Positions 35,401-47,485 are shown, counted from the stretch's first letter. The stretch is DNA of 64,000 nucleotides from Hyalella azteca (GCF_000764305.2 NW_025943861.1:62001-126000); one strand, 5' to 3'. The notes: generated from the sequence alone by a model not told the origin. Numbers and translations are program-made.

Positions 35401-38400
35401 GTCCAATTGTAATAAAAGGAAGCTTAGAGGTCTTACAAATTTACAGCCGAGTATCAAAAAACACCCGAAAACTTCTCGCATTGTCGACCAAGGAGCAAAA
35501 TGCTGGTCATTTTATTACCAGTATTGGGGTGCCATGCCGGTGATCACTACTAGGAACACTAGTCCATAAACAATACCTCCCGGTCAAGTTACTCCACTAT
35601 CAGATATGATGGCACGTCACTAAAACTAACAGCCAGTCATTTGCAAATTTTAAAGGATCTTATACAATGGCTGACTTCAATCTCATGAGGATGAAAATTA
35701 CAGACTATACGACTGTAGTGAATAGAAAAAAATGCCCAGGAGCTCTGTGTTTCAGTAGGTTATGTTCACCACCCAAAGGGAAGATTTTTTCGGGGAATGT
35801 GAATCAGGAAAACACACCGTCGGTAAAACACTTCATTTAAATAACGGATAGCAAATTTTGCCAATTGCAGGTGACAGCGAATCTTCCGCACTTCCGGCAG
35901 CAATAGAAAACATTCGCCCAATAATTCTTGCATTTGAGTTCAAAAACGATTTTTGATACAAAAAATCGTCGGAATATTCCCCAATAAAGGCTTCTAGAGA
36001 ATAGAACCTAATCGTCCATTAGAGGTATAATTTTATGAACTGGAAACACAGGCAATTACTACCTAAATGTCCTTTTGATACAAGGAAATGCCGACTGTCA
36101 TCATCTGAAGTCCTACATCAAAGGAACAGGAAAAATACGACATTAAAACATAAAAAGCTATGACCTATTGAGATCCACTGAATACTGGAATCTATGGCCT
36201 GAGCACAGCGGTCGGTCACACAAAGTGAAGTGTTACATTGAGAGTGAGGCGCGAGAGAGCTCGAGCTTCGTGGACGCCACAAGCTTAAAACTTTCTTTGT
36301 GCTCCATGGCATTCCTGGCATTCCAGCGCAGCTATGATACGAGCAGGCACTCCCTCCCTCTACCGCCGTGCATAATGCTGCCACCTCACACCGCGCTGCA
36401 CCATGCCTTTTACAAACATTTCAAAACATCAAACAGTTATGCCTATATCAACTAACAGATATGTCGATAACAACAAACAGATGTCTACGTCAACTGAGTT
36501 ATGCCTATAACAATGAACAGTTATGTCTATAACAACGAACAGTTATGCCTATAACAACGAAATGTTATACTTATAAACCCGAACAGTTATGCCTATAACA
36601 ACGAACAGTTATGCCTATAACAACGAAAAGTTATGCCTATAAGAACGAACAGTTATGCCTAGAACAACGAAGAGTCATGCCTATAACAACGAACAGTTAT
36701 GCCTATAACAACGAACAGTTATGCCTATAACAATGAACAGTTATGTCTGTAACAAAAAATAGCCTATATCAACGAGCAGTTATGCCTATAACAAGGAACA
36801 GTTATGACATTGATCTTCATTCTATCAAACGAATAATTAACATGTTATCAGTAAATTGTCAATAATCAATCATATTTATCCATAAGCCAAATACGTAGAG
36901 ATCAGTGGATCAGCTAAGCAGTACAACAAACGTGTACATCACTAGATGTGCACAAAGAAAAATTTATCTGCACGAGTCGAACTCATTTACAATGAAGATG
37001 GTGGGAAGACAGTTTTTCGAGAGGTTAATTGTAATAATTAATATTAGCGAACGAAGGCATTTCTAATGTACAAGCAAAATGTATCTCCACATCTTACGTC
37101 CGCTGATTGAAAAAAATATAACTCAGTACTCACTGCAGTGAGTGACAGCGAGCGCATTTTCTCGTCGCCGAAAACTTGAGGTCACGGACGGACGGACAGA
37201 CATACAGACGGACATGGCGAGCACAATAGTGCATTTTTTCCATAAATGAGAAAATGCGCTAAAAATGAACCTTTCGAGAAAAAACGAGTATTCAGAGCAA
37301 GCAGCATAAGGAATGAGGGCTGTCAGAAGAGGTAGTCAGCTGATTTTTTAACCGTACAGAAAATGAGTGCTGACGAGACATGCATTAAATGCTTCCTGAA
37401 TCGTCAAGTAAAAGCTAATTGCTATCCGAATCATGCCGAAGTGCAAACGCGATCATAAGATCGACGTCACTTCATTATCAGCCTAATAAAGCAGCGCTAG
37501 GTCGAATTATGGGCCGGCTGGTATAGCTAATTTCTGATATCAGAATATAATAACATTCATATACAGTATCGAAACTAAATTGAATGGTGAAAGGTATTAC
37601 CTTCAAGCGAGGAAGTAATAAAAATATGAGAACAAAACCCACTTGCGACCACGAGTGACCAGTTCCAGAGCAGCAAATCATAAACGGAGGAGATAATGAA
37701 GGTCGACTTCTAGCAGCGATCAAGAAGAATCATGCCATTGTAAACTTCAACTTCCGACAACTAATAGCTTAAAAAACGGTAAGTTCAACACTGCCAAACA
37801 AATAAAATAAACGTTAGCACGCGACGATTTCCAACACTTTCTTGCAGCAGACAAATCAGTCGGAGGATATTTTTATGCTTTTCAACACTAAATCACGGAC
37901 AAATTAAGCGACAAACAGCGAGCAGTCTCAGTACGTAAGGAACTGCCAAGAGGTAACATCCCCAGGGATTACAAGAACATTCAACAGCAACGACGGGCGA
38001 GTGTAGAGGCCGGTAGCAGTAACGGCAGGAAGCAAGGCAGCAGTATAGAGGCAAGAAACGATGCAGCATTAACTGCAGTAAGCGAGACAGCAGTAAAGAT
38101 AACAAACGAGGCAGTAGCAGAGGCAGAGAGCAGGCAGCAGCAAAGGCAGTAAACGAAGCAGCAGCAAAGGCAGTAAACGAAGCGGCAGCAAAGGCAGTAA
38201 ACGAAGCAGCAGCAGAGGCAGAAAACAGGCAGCAGCAAAGGCAGTAAGCGAGGCAGCAGTAAAGACAGATGTCCAGAGGCCCGGCAGTAGCGAACATAGA
38301 CAGCTAAGGTGGTAGCTCACCACCTGCCTGCTACCTGATGACTACCTAGGCCTAAAATAAAGAAAGAACGTCTGGAACGCACAGCTCGCATGAGAATACG

Positions 38401-41400
38401 CTACGAGCTGCGTATGCTAATGCGCTGCGAGCTGCGTACGCTAATGTCACTGGAATGCGCCGCTCGTCCCTGGAATGCGCCGCTCGTCACGGGAATGCGC
38501 CGCTCGTCACGGGAATGCGCCGCCAGTCACGGGAATGCGGCATTGAGCGATCGCGCGGGCGGCAGTGGTCGCGGTCACTGCCGTGATGTAATGTCAGCCT
38601 GGGCGTCAGCTGTAAGCTTGTAATGAAAACTTCAACGTAACTCAGTCAACTGTCATCATCTCATATTTCTGATAAAACTTAAATGAGTCAACAGCAACGA
38701 TCACATAATTTGAGAGCCTTTGTGAGGTGAGCGCGAGTAGAGAAGAGCGTGCGTGTAGAAGAGCGTGCGTGGAGGAGAGAGTGCGTGGATGTCAGCGCGT
38801 GGTGTGCGTGTAGCAGCGCGTGGTGTGCGTGTAGCAGCGCGTGGTGCGCGTGTAGTAGCGCGAGGTGTGCGTGTAGCAGCGCGTTTAGCAGCGCGAGGTG
38901 TGCGTGTAGCAGCGCGTGGTGCGCGTGTAGCAGCGCGTGATGCGCGTGTAGCAGCGCGTGGTGCTCATGTAGCAGCGCGTGGTGCTCATGTAGCAGCGCG
39001 TGTAGCCGCGCGTGGTGCTCATGTAGCAGCGTGTGTAGCCGCGCGTGGTGCTCATGTAGCAGCGCGTGTAGCAGCGCGTGGTGCGCGTGTAGCAGCGCGT
39101 GGTGCTCATGTAGCAGCGCGTGTAGCAGCGCGTGGATGCGCGTGTAGCAGCGCGTGGTGCGCGTGTAGCAGCGCGTGTAGCAGCGCGTGGTGCGCGTGTA
39201 GCAGCGCCACACTCGGGGCACACGCGGGCCTCGCGGCCCGGAATGCAGTCAAGGTCCCGCGCCGCGGCCTCTCAGCCACGCATTGCCTACACCGAGGCGG
39301 CGCCCTGAGCTCTAATGCTATGCAATTGCACACAAAGTCCATCCAGAAATCTCAGAATCACCAAAAATATTCATTCGAGAGACTAGCGTGTAGATATTAA
39401 CGATGATGCAACCAAGTTTTCTCGTTTCACTGCTGTTTTCAATGTTGAGACTTGCTAAATATGTAAAGAATGCTTAGAAAAAAGCATCCTCTAAACACAT
39501 CAGCTCATAAATGCCACAATTTTACACATTTAAGTGGTACTGAATTTAAATCGGCAAACCACAATAACAGCGAAATAATACGCGACCGTTTTAGCCTTGC
39601 AACAATCCTTATTGATATTTGTGAATGAATGTTCTTTAAACTCTGCAATTTCAAACAGTAAAATCAAATTTCTTGTCAAAGAACGGGGAAGAGGCTTTGA
39701 AGCGAGATAAAAATGGAAGTCATTATAACGATAAGTTCTCCACATTCACTGACACGGTAGCGCCGACATCAATGCTAAAGAGACATTCAACATTGACATT
39801 TCGTGGACATGCGTTATAAAAAAATTCGTAAGTTAACCTTTGCTGAACACATCAACATTAATTTTCCTATGCTATCCAGAGATTGCTGATGCGATTGCTG
39901 ATCGGATTCAACTCATTGCGATTTAAATACAGCGCGTTTCGTTTCAATAGGCAGATGTGCCAGGCTAAGCCATATCAGTATTTGTATGCTAAACGAAAAA
40001 TGGTCGAGTGAGTTTCGTCCACGTCTGTTTTCATGGAAGAAGTGGGAATACTGAACACAGGAAATAGCAGAGGAGTAAAGCACTGACACTGGATGAACCG
40101 CAGCAGGGAAAGGTCGCCTCAGTGACCTCAGCATTCCAGGCATTGGCTAAATCGCTAAACTGAATATTGAAGTTCAGAATAGAACAGAAACATCTTTAGA
40201 GGTGCCACTCTTACACCCTTCTCAGTTTTCACTCACCAAAACTATGTAAAATATTCAGACATACAAAGGTAGAACAAAATATTGGTACCGTACACCTTGG
40301 GAACATATTGGCAAAATTCTCAAGCATGATATGAGCAAACCTCTTGCTGCAGGTACTGCATCAATCCGGTGAGGTAGTAATTTATGTGAATTTATAATTA
40401 TTTTAGCATCTCTAGCCAACTCTTTAGTGGTACCATAGCTGCCTCTAATTATTTCAGTACAGTGGCAGATATTGGCAGGATTAACTTTTTTTACTGTGTG
40501 CAAATGAACCCATGACTTCAGGTCAAACGTAAGTTTAATGTTGATTTTCTACAGAAAAATTACATTTTGCCTCAGCTGGATGAACCAATTCACATTATTG
40601 TCTGCCGATATTGTCCCACCAAGATTCCATGGAATCTTGATTTCTGTTACACTTAAAAAAAATGTGTGGAAGCTCAATAGTTCAGTCATTCATTGAGCGT
40701 TGTTCTGATTCAAGTTACAGTTGTTTTCGATCCAATGACTTGATTTAGAGCCTGATGGTTTTGCCAGAACTGCACTTTTCTGAATAATTGTTTTTCTCAT
40801 CTTCCTGAGGTATGTAATAATATCAACTTTGAAGGCCAAATCTCTCAACATGCCAGGCATTCAGGCAGTTACTGTGACACTAGCAAGAGACATTCTAGCA
40901 ACAAGAAACTTTAGAACATTTAAATAATATATCTTCTTGGAATATCTGCGCAAAATTTATTCTGATTAAACATTTATTATGAGTACAATAACAATTTATA
41001 CAATTATTAAAATATGTCAGGTTCTGATTGTTTCTAACATGGTGTACGTTTAGAGATAATGCTAAAATGTTAAGTATTCCTATAACCATTTAAGGCAATG
41101 CTGCTCCATTAATATACTTATGAAATTAATTCAATTTTTGACAACTAACAGATTTTATCTTTGTATAATTGACAGGATTGCAACACTTTCCTGAGTGAAA
41201 ACCAGGATATATATTGGTCTTCCAGAATTGCCATGAAACATTAATCTTTATGCATGAGAAGCTATAAAACATTTAATCTCAATTCAACAAATATTTTTAG
41301 TTTAAAAAAATCAATCTCCTTCTAATTCAACTAAGAGACAAGTACTTCTATATACTACTATATTGTACAGAATCTGCAACAAAATATGTCTCTTCACAAT

Positions 41401-43862
41401 TTCAAATCAAATCTGTGGAAACATAAAGTTCAAAACAATTAACATTACAATGCACCAATACTTACCATAGTTTTAGCAGTGACATTGTAGGGCAGAAGAG
41501 ACTTTCCACTCTTCTTTGCTCTTGACTTGTCAGATCCAACTGCAGATTTTTCAGAAGCTGTATCACTTGCCTCCCCTCCACTACTTGTTGAACCTCCAGC
41601 TGCAGATAAGGCTGTGACACTGCCGTCCTCACCATCTTTGAATGATGGGTTGAGTTTACTTTGCCACTTGCTCAGACGGTCGGATGCAGTTGCTTGAGCA
41701 GGATCATTGGACAAGCTCATGTTGTTCATTTGTCCAGTCAGAGAGTCTGGATTATTGCATTTGGGATTACTATCACTGCTGCTGTCTGGATTGCTCATGG
41801 CCGATTTTTTAGATATCAATTGCCGAGCAACTTGTGAAGAATAAGGGATAGCTGGTGGCTCACTGGGGTTCACAAAATGATGGTGTATGGGTCTTGTATT
41901 ACAGGCAGTGGCAAGGCCTCTCACGGCACTGGACGGGTATGGGGGAAGTGAAGGTCCAGAATGATTGCTTGGCCTCAATAATTGTGATCTCACTACATTA
42001 GAGGAGTAAGGTGGAGGAGGAGGAGGCGGGACACTTTTCTGTGAGCTGAAGGTGGCAGTTGAGGTGCCACTCAAAAAAGAAATGCTGCCAGCAGGCCCAG
42101 CAGAAACAGGAGGATTATTACTATAAGGACAGTTTAAACGACATGATGAACCACATAACTGTGTTTGCAAGGGTTGTAGAGGCTGCTTGATCAAAAGATG
42201 AGATTTATTTTGTTGTAGAGCAGATGAAGGATAGGGGGGAGGAGCTGGTAATGTGGTTGTCAAGGATTTATCAGTGCCAGAAAAATTGTGTTTATATTGA
42301 TATTGCAATTTCAATTGTTGGTCTGCATTATAATTGCCTTTCAAAACATCTATATTTGCATAGTTGTGATTAGCATTGACTGATGCAAGAACACCAGAGG
42401 CACTGCGCAAACTTCCAAGAGATAGCACTGAATCATTCAGATCCACACTATTGGATAATGAACTTCTGCTTGTAGGCTTCCCAGGATATGGTGGTGGTGG
42501 ATTGAAAGATGTGGGGCTCGGTGTAGCAATGGGAGTGGACACCGGCGTGCAGCACGGGTGGGATAAGCAACATGTAGGAGTTTGGCAGAAGCTTTGTTGG
42601 TATTGATTACTGTAGTATCCCCTTGTTCCTACAGGGTAGCTCCAGTGGCCACTTTGTCTTGCATTTTCTTCAACATAAGCATTATTTCTTGGTATTAGAA
42701 ACTGTCGCCCTTCAAGATCTTGTTCAATACGGGGAGGCAACTGATGGCTCAGGTTTAAGGGTGAAGAATTCAAAGAATGGGAACTGCTTTTATAGACAGG
42801 CACATTATTTGGACTAAAGCTGCCTAATGATGATTGATCACAGATTTGCTTATTGGAATCTTTTCTTTCCAAACTTGAAATATTATGACTATTCACAAGA
42901 CTACTTCTTGGGCTAGAAAACTTAGAATCAAAGGAGCTGACACTTGATCTTGTGCTTGCATATTTATTTTCAATTATCATTATAGCATCATTGCAGCTTA
43001 CTCCATTATGATTATGGCATTGAGCAACATTTTCATAGGTATGCAGCTTTAAGTTCGCCAATGAGTGAGGTTTTATGATCACCTCGTCATTTTCAATTTG
43101 TTTATTTATGGTAGAATCACCATGTAATTTGTTGCTAAGATAATTATGGCTTGAAATGCTATTAGAACAGTGTGGAGAATCACATAATATTCCTCTGGAG
43201 TATATTGGAGGAGGCTCATATTTTACATGACCTGAATAATAAGTTTGTCCATTTACAGGTTGCAAAGCTGATGTTGGATGTCCATTGGAAACTAGAGATA
43301 CTTTTGGAACAGAATTGTTGTATAATTTACTTGCATCAGAATAGGTAGCAACTTGACACGTCGAAGTAGTGTTATAACCACTGCTGCTAGTATTTGTTGT
43401 GACACACAATATCTCAGATGTTATTGGCAATTGACTGGGGTTTATGGGCGTAGGAAACTTAGAGGCAGCGACAACACTCTTTGAGTCGAGTACTAGATGA
43501 GTGTTTGAGGAACTTCTAACACCATTCTCTGTGATGACATCCTTCCTCGAACGATCTGAGCCTATCAAATCGGTTTTTACGAGGGGATCTTTACTTAGTG
43601 CTTCAATGGCCCCCACGCCGCGTTGGTTTTGAGGTACGCGGGGGGTCGATATGGTCAAGTTTGTTGCGCTTGCGCTCTTTGCATTGCCATTTTTACTGCA
43701 ATTTATTTCATTCGATTTTAAATCTTTCAAGTTTCCATTAGACGTCTTGAAACAGTCTTCCGTTTTTATGGTATTTCCGTCTTCGAGTATTTTATTATGG
43801 ATGCTTGTCGTTGGCACCGAACATATTTCTTTAGATGCATCTTTGCCATACTTGGCAGCCAT
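23367..43862 (-). CDS. jub: Ajuba-family LIM domain protein
   Basis: Six coding exons: 43862-41466, 27767-27677, 26057-25825, 25308-25178, 24094-23974 and 23525-23367 (TAG); 3132 nt, 1043 aa, all phases consistent. Residues 1-799 (exon 1) form a long disordered pre-LIM region rich in Ser/Asn with several PPPPY/PPYPSS runs (possible WW/SH3 ligands). Exon 2 encodes a charged helix ([20 protein letters not shown]). Three LIM zinc domains follow: CHTCGEKV...YHTSCF...[14 protein letters not shown]...YHPGCF...[15 protein letters not shown]...FHVDCY...LLCRTCH. Spacing and wording match Ajuba/LIMD1/WTIP, not zyxin or LPP. Fly Jub scaffolds adherens junctions and inhibits Warts in Hippo signalling. 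Start: the first ATG of the long open frame, following in-frame stops. Oddities are tandem arrays at three splice sites and a duplicated 3' end. The linker residue before CGVQL is His where relatives usually have Asp. Confidence 0.95.
24124..24370. repeat. 33-bp minisatellite at the jub exon 5 acceptor
   Basis: About seven units beginning GTACAGGAAAGCATCATAAA, nearly identical. The array starts about 30 bases upstream (in gene sense) of exon 5. On the minus strand each unit supplies a TTTCCTGTAC / TTATTGAC pyrimidine-rich segment, so the array replaces the normal polypyrimidine/branch region. Confidence 0.9.
24735..24835. repeat. Cluster of direct and inverted GTCGGAATGTCAAT repeats
   Basis: GTCGGAATGTCAAT occurs four times between about 24738 and 24832, with one inverted partner (ATATTCCGAC...TTATTGAC) in the middle, so the segment can fold. 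It lies in jub intron 4. Confidence 0.8.
24907..25175. repeat. 16-bp minisatellite abutting the jub exon 4 donor
   Basis: About 16 units of TAGTCTGTACCTATGG, same family as 16573-16898. Read in gene sense the unit is CCATAGGTACAGACTA, and it starts within a few bases of the exon 4 / intron 4 boundary (GACTATCATAG|GTGATG). Each unit carries an AG|GTACAG that resembles a 5' splice site. Confidence 0.9.
26076..26322. repeat. 23-bp minisatellite next to the jub exon 3 acceptor
   Basis: About 11 units beginning TTCAGAAACATGCTTTAGGA with GC/CC variants at the unit end, starting about 20 bases upstream (gene sense) of exon 3 (acceptor at 26058). One unit is truncated near 26250. Confidence 0.9.
26323..27676 (-). 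other. Remainder of jub intron 2
   Basis: Mostly AT-rich, unremarkable sequence. A cysteine-rich open frame on the minus strand (27055-27393) is described under findings. No recognised exon or element otherwise. Confidence 0.5.
28303..28563. mobile_element. hAT-like MITE (261 bp) with 8-bp target duplication
   Basis: Terminal inverted repeats begin CATGGTTAAACTA (left) and CATGATTGAACTA (right, complement), followed on both sides by TATAAGGTTGACC. The element is flanked by the direct repeat GGTACAGC at 28295-28302 and 28564-28571, an 8-bp target site duplication as expected for hAT transposons. It has no coding capacity. The centre holds a CRE-type palindrome at 28379-28406 and CCAAT motifs. 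Confidence 0.75.
28379..28406. promoter_or_regulatory. Double CRE palindrome inside the MITE
   Basis: A 13-bp perfect inverted repeat, GTGACGTCACTGA and its complement separated by TC, contains two full TGACGTCA sites (CREB/ATF consensus). The sites are visible; any regulatory use is inference. Confidence 0.4.
29035..29262. repeat. 24-bp purine-rich minisatellite
   Basis: About nine units of AGGTATGCGCGGGGAAGAGA plus GGGG, strongly G/A-rich on the plus strand, in jub intron 1. It is followed by a GC-rich patch with G runs to about 29405. It could form G-quadruplex or triplex structure. Confidence 0.9.
29860..30030. repeat. Diverged direct repeat of about 120 bp
   Basis: Two copies share CATTTAGTTTGA, AGTTAGTTAGTTTAG, AAGTA and GTATTTAGACTTGATA in the same order, separated by short GATACTAGCAA repeats. 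AT-rich intronic sequence. Confidence 0.6.
30189..30428. repeat. Perfect 86-bp inverted repeat with 68-bp spacer
   Basis: The arms 30189-30274 (begins AATTTAAAAGCAAAGAAAAT) and 30343-30428 are exact reverse complements as read. Pairing continues beyond single mismatches on both sides (CCAG outside, AACACAAA inside). Transcribed within jub intron 1, it would give a hairpin of about 90 bp. It is not flanked by an obvious target duplication. Confidence 0.93.
30975..31152. repeat. 89-bp tandem duplication
   Basis: Two units starting CCTTTGATG(T/C)CTTCAGAGCT, at 30975 and 31064, about 90 percent identical, in jub intron 1. Confidence 0.85.
32051..32112. repeat. 31-bp perfect tandem duplication
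   Basis: Two copies of a unit starting AATGTAAGGAATCCTACCTA, at 32051 and 32082. Identical, hence recent or an assembly echo. Confidence 0.85.
36428..36810. repeat. 22-bp minisatellite
   Basis: About 16 units of GAACAGTTATGCCTATAACA plus AC, more degenerate toward both ends. Located in jub intron 1. Confidence 0.9.
37108..37266 (+). repeat. Interspersed GCGCATTTTCTC-family element, copy 4
   Basis: This is the best-preserved copy, with ACTCACTGCAGTGAGTGACA, GCGCATTTTCTC, a GGACGGACGGACAGACATAC tract, GCGAGCACAATAGTGC and terminal GAGAAAATGCGCTAAAAA. It is oriented like copy 3, opposite to copies 1 and 2. Confidence 0.78.
38090..38265. repeat. 24-bp minisatellite (GCAGCAAAGGCAGTAAACGA family)
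   Basis: Four to seven units, the central ones nearly identical. The neighbouring diverged region back to about 38000 has the same composition. It creates overlapping open frames on the minus strand with no protein family resemblance. Confidence 0.85.
38451..38540. repeat. 20-bp GC-rich tandem repeat
   Basis: Four to five units of CGCTCGTCACGGGAATGCGC. CpG-rich island within AT-rich intron sequence. Confidence 0.85.
38788..39208. repeat. 15/21-bp GC-rich minisatellite (GCGTGTAGCAGCGCGTGGTG)
   Basis: More than 20 copies of GTAGCAGCGCGTGGTGCGCG-like units in 15- and 21-bp versions with ordered variants (GTGCTCAT versus GTGCGCGT). Unit lengths divisible by three leave long frames open on both strands (Val-Ala-Ala-Arg-Gly repeats; Leu-Leu-His-Ala repeats). 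These are repeat artefacts, not genes. Confidence 0.9.
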
Positions 43863-44723
43863 TTCAATGTCATATTACACATTTGTTGATAAAACTTGAA
43901 TTTCACAGAACATCTCACACCATCACATTCACTTCCTTTAGCTATCAATGATGTAAATAAACGCTGTACTCCGAACACAACAAGTGGTAGTGCGTAATAA
44001 TACCAATTCAAATCCAGGCAAAATGCTTCAAATAGATTTTAAAATAACCATTACTAAGAAACTGGTAAAAAATCATATCAATTATCTCTTATTACTTCAG
44101 TATTTCTTAATTTATACGTATATGATGAGTAAAACTGAAAATTTGCAGCGAAACGAACTAGTTTATATAAGAATTCGACAACACACAAAGGAGCAAATCG
44201 TTTTCTTTTCGTAAGAAAACGTATTGCTGTTTTGAGGTAAAACTATTTTTAAAACGTGTTTGATAAACGTTTAACGGAATCGACAAATTCAGAGAAACTT
44301 ATAATTAAGCGACTTGAAGAAATTAATACGAAAATAAATCGGTGTGATTTTTTGGCAGTAAGCTTAAAAGACTAATACATCACCTACCTATTTATCTTGC
44401 TTACCTCATCTCGCAGCTACTTCCCTACGTCAATATGTCGATTCTTTTCGTCTCGCATGAAGAAAAATTTACACGTAGTTTACTTGTGCAAAGAGTGCTT
44501 TCTTGTGTGCAAGCGTGGTGCGCTTATAAATTGGATGAACAATTTCTGGAAGAAGCGCAACGAACAAGAGAAGACCGAGACCGATGATAGACAAACATCG
44601 TTGAGTGATCCACTGGCAGATGCCAAAAGAAGTTGGCGTTATTATGTAGTTGAGAACTTTACGCAGTTTAAACTCGTACGATCCTACATAATTTTAAAGA
44701 AACAATAAACACACCAGTGTATT

Positions 44724-44772
44724 ATAAAATTACTGTTACAACCATTTATTATGGTTGTAACAGTAATTTTAT
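44724..44772. repeat. Perfect 22-bp inverted repeat with 5-base loop
   Basis: Arms ATAAAATTACTGTTACAACC+AT (44724-44745) and its exact complement (44751-44772), with loop TTATT. It would form a strong hairpin on either strand. Origin unknown. Confidence 0.92.
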
Positions 44773-46146
44773 GACAGGAGCCCACAAGACGGTCAGCAAA
44801 CCAAACTAGAAAAATATCTCCTCACCTCACCTAACAGAAGTTTCGATGTATAAATAAAATTATATTGAGAATATGAGAGTAGACTTAAGAATTCAAAAAT
44901 ATTCGAAAGTGCCTAGTCCAAACTAAAATAGGAAAATCTTTTGATAGTATGTTCATCTTGGAATTAATAAGCATGTTAGATGTCTAACGACTGATGAAAA
45001 CGGGAACGTGTTTTGGTGTGTACGAGGGTCATACGAATATAATCGACTTTTGTAGGCAAGCGAATAAGCCGGAGTGAATACACATACTCGTACATATCTA
45101 TAGAAACTTTCAGTCCTATATCTTGCGTAGCTGCTTTCAGATTTATATACTAACCCTCCCTTAAATTCTTCAAGACCACCGCACGCTAAATATCACTTGG
45201 CACCCTCATAACATAAGTACATAACATAGTGAATGATCTTGGCGCTGAAGCGTAGGCCTGATGCGGCCTGTCGCAGATTCTTTTCCTTTTCGTGCCTTGT
45301 TTACAGTAGATCTAAAATCGTGTTATTTGACCGGATTTTTTCATGACTGACGATAGTTTTCACTGCTTATAACGAGTTTCCAATATTTAAGTTTTTGAAA
45401 CACAAAATGTCCTTCTCACCTGAAGTTGATTTGTAAGAACTTTACAACTAAACGAACGTAACCCGTAAAATAAATCCCGAGAGCATTCTTATTGCGAAGC
45501 AGCTCGATTGAGCGCACTGCCATGATGGACGATAAGAATATAAGAAAACAAGAATACCAATATTTATATACTATTCAAACTTGAAGATCAGATGCAAATT
45601 AGAGAGAAAAAAAGCATTCTTAACTACGTAAAATATAGCATCTATAATAGAATTTTCTCTCCTTAAGAGGAGCACAAGAATTTCCGTTGCTTGCTACACG
45701 CATGAAGCAAGTCGAGCCACTTTAAAGCCATAACAGAGAAAATTTTTTACAATTTAACTGCTCACCCCAAGGCCCAAGCATTCAAACCCTGAGGAAATTA
45801 GATAAAAAAATGAGCTAAAAAACATCTTCGAACTAAACTAGACCACACCTACGAATTGAAGTTCCAAAAAACTTTGTCCAGCCTCATCAAACAGGATGGT
45901 GAAATCTTCAGACGCAGGATAATATGCACACAAGTCCTATCCCACATAATAATATGCCTAAATTCCTGTTCCTTGCAATAATATAACCCTAAAGCGTACG
46001 TCTGGGCAAAACGTGTATTGGGTACCTAACTACGAATAAAGATAACAAAATTCAACATTTATACTCAACAAGTGATCAATGTTAATTGGAAGAACACATC
46101 TCCAGTAACCACCCAAGCAAAAAAGTATAAGGTTGGAAGTAGTAAA

Positions 46147-46180
46147 TAGTAGTAGTAGTAGTAGTAGTAATGTAGTAGTA
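46147..46180. repeat. (TAG)n microsatellite
   Basis: About ten TAG triplets with one break. Simple repeat. Confidence 0.85.
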
Positions 46181-47485
46181 GCACGTAATGCCGTAATGAC
46201 GAACGTATAATGAATATGATATATTCCAGAACGAGTGAAATGTATTCACGTCCAATTAATAATTCTACATTAGCATGTAGCAATTTTCAAGCAATAGCGA
46301 ATTGCTTGAAAAAATATTGCTAAAAATTAATGTTACGAGTGAAGCTTAATAACGAATATTACCAATAAAATCATAATCATATATGGAAGGATCAATAAAA
46401 TCATAATAATATTGTGGTGCTTCTTATCATCCACCAAGACCGTAAGCAATGGCTGCTCGTGATAGTAGCAGGAACAAAGTAACTTGCTCACGAAGTATCA
46501 CGACCCGAGCGGAGCTCTAGAATAACTGCAAGTATCACGACCGGAGTGGAAAGATGTCACGATGAAATCGAACACGGATAAAGCAGTAAAAAAACACTGC
46601 CAACAAATGACACCGCCAACAAATGATCTTTAGGACTATTTAATATCAAACAATTAGGTATACGGTAACAGTAACCAGAATTTTAACATTCAGAATTAAA
46701 TTAAAATCAATTATTATTGTTAATAACAATGATTTCGCTCAACAGAAATTGACCTGAATCAAATGCCTGAGAATTATATAACAAGAACACGTCATAAAAT
46801 AACTTTGTGGTTGGTAATGGGGTGGCATTCGTCGATTGCCGTGAGACATCGCGTCAATAATCGGCCACAAGTTAAATATTTCATTTGCAACGATGGCTTA
46901 ACAAGTAAGATGTGCCCAACAATTCAGTTGAAATGAATGAGACGAAGCTAATTGATGCGTGCATGTGATCAAGGAGAACTTTAACATAACATAAACTCAT
47001 CAAGATGAGGCGATCGTATAAAAAAAGGCTTGAAATAGACGCTTCACATAGAACTTCTGCTTTGATCGAGCGCAAATGGTTTTGCACGCCTCTGGAAGTG
47101 ACGCAGAATTGGTTCCCATATTTTCACTTACTACCTAAATTTCCAATTAATACTTGCACCCAATAACGTAATGACGCTAACAAATGCTATAATTCTGAGT
47201 AACTACAACCAACGGATTATATAGTCGTTCAGGCCAGATGAACAGAAAAAATCTTCACAAAGATTACAATTTGAATCCAAATTTTACAGTAATTAAAATT
47301 AGAAATTAATTCATCACTGAAAAGAATCAGTATTCCTGTAAATGAAGCGTAAAATGAAAATGTCTTCACACACACCAGACCATTCATTCCGCGATAAAGT
47401 AAAGTTCAGCAATTACAAATAAAAAATTATGATCTACACAAAAAAATCTATCGATGCATTCCGAGCACTTGTTTCGAATAAACTA

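Larger units (their letters stand above)
27768..41465 (-). other. jub intron 1 (13.7 kb), tandem-repeat-rich
   Basis: This intron separates the large disordered first coding exon from the LIM-coding exons. It carries a hAT-like MITE, a perfect long inverted repeat, one GCGCATTTTCTC-family element and at least six tandem arrays, several of them GC-rich islands in AT-rich DNA. Long open frames inside the arrays (28971-29470, 37893-38323, 38688-39400) are by-products of repeat units of 15-24 bp and show no protein family. No nested gene was recognised in the rest. Confidence 0.7.

Noticed and set aside
36428..36810. Possible CRISPR-like array of regular repeats
   Set aside because: Units are contiguous 22-mers without unique spacers, in an animal-type intron; it is a minisatellite.
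38688..39400. Open frames of 177 and 211 residues
   Set aside because: They arise from 15/21-bp repeat units and translate to simple Ala/Arg or Leu/His repeats on opposite strands.
44397..44708. 103-residue plus-strand frame (LCKECFLVCKRGALINWMNN)
   Set aside because: Only one CxxxxxC pair, no family recognised, AT-rich codon use like its surroundings; too weak to call a gene.
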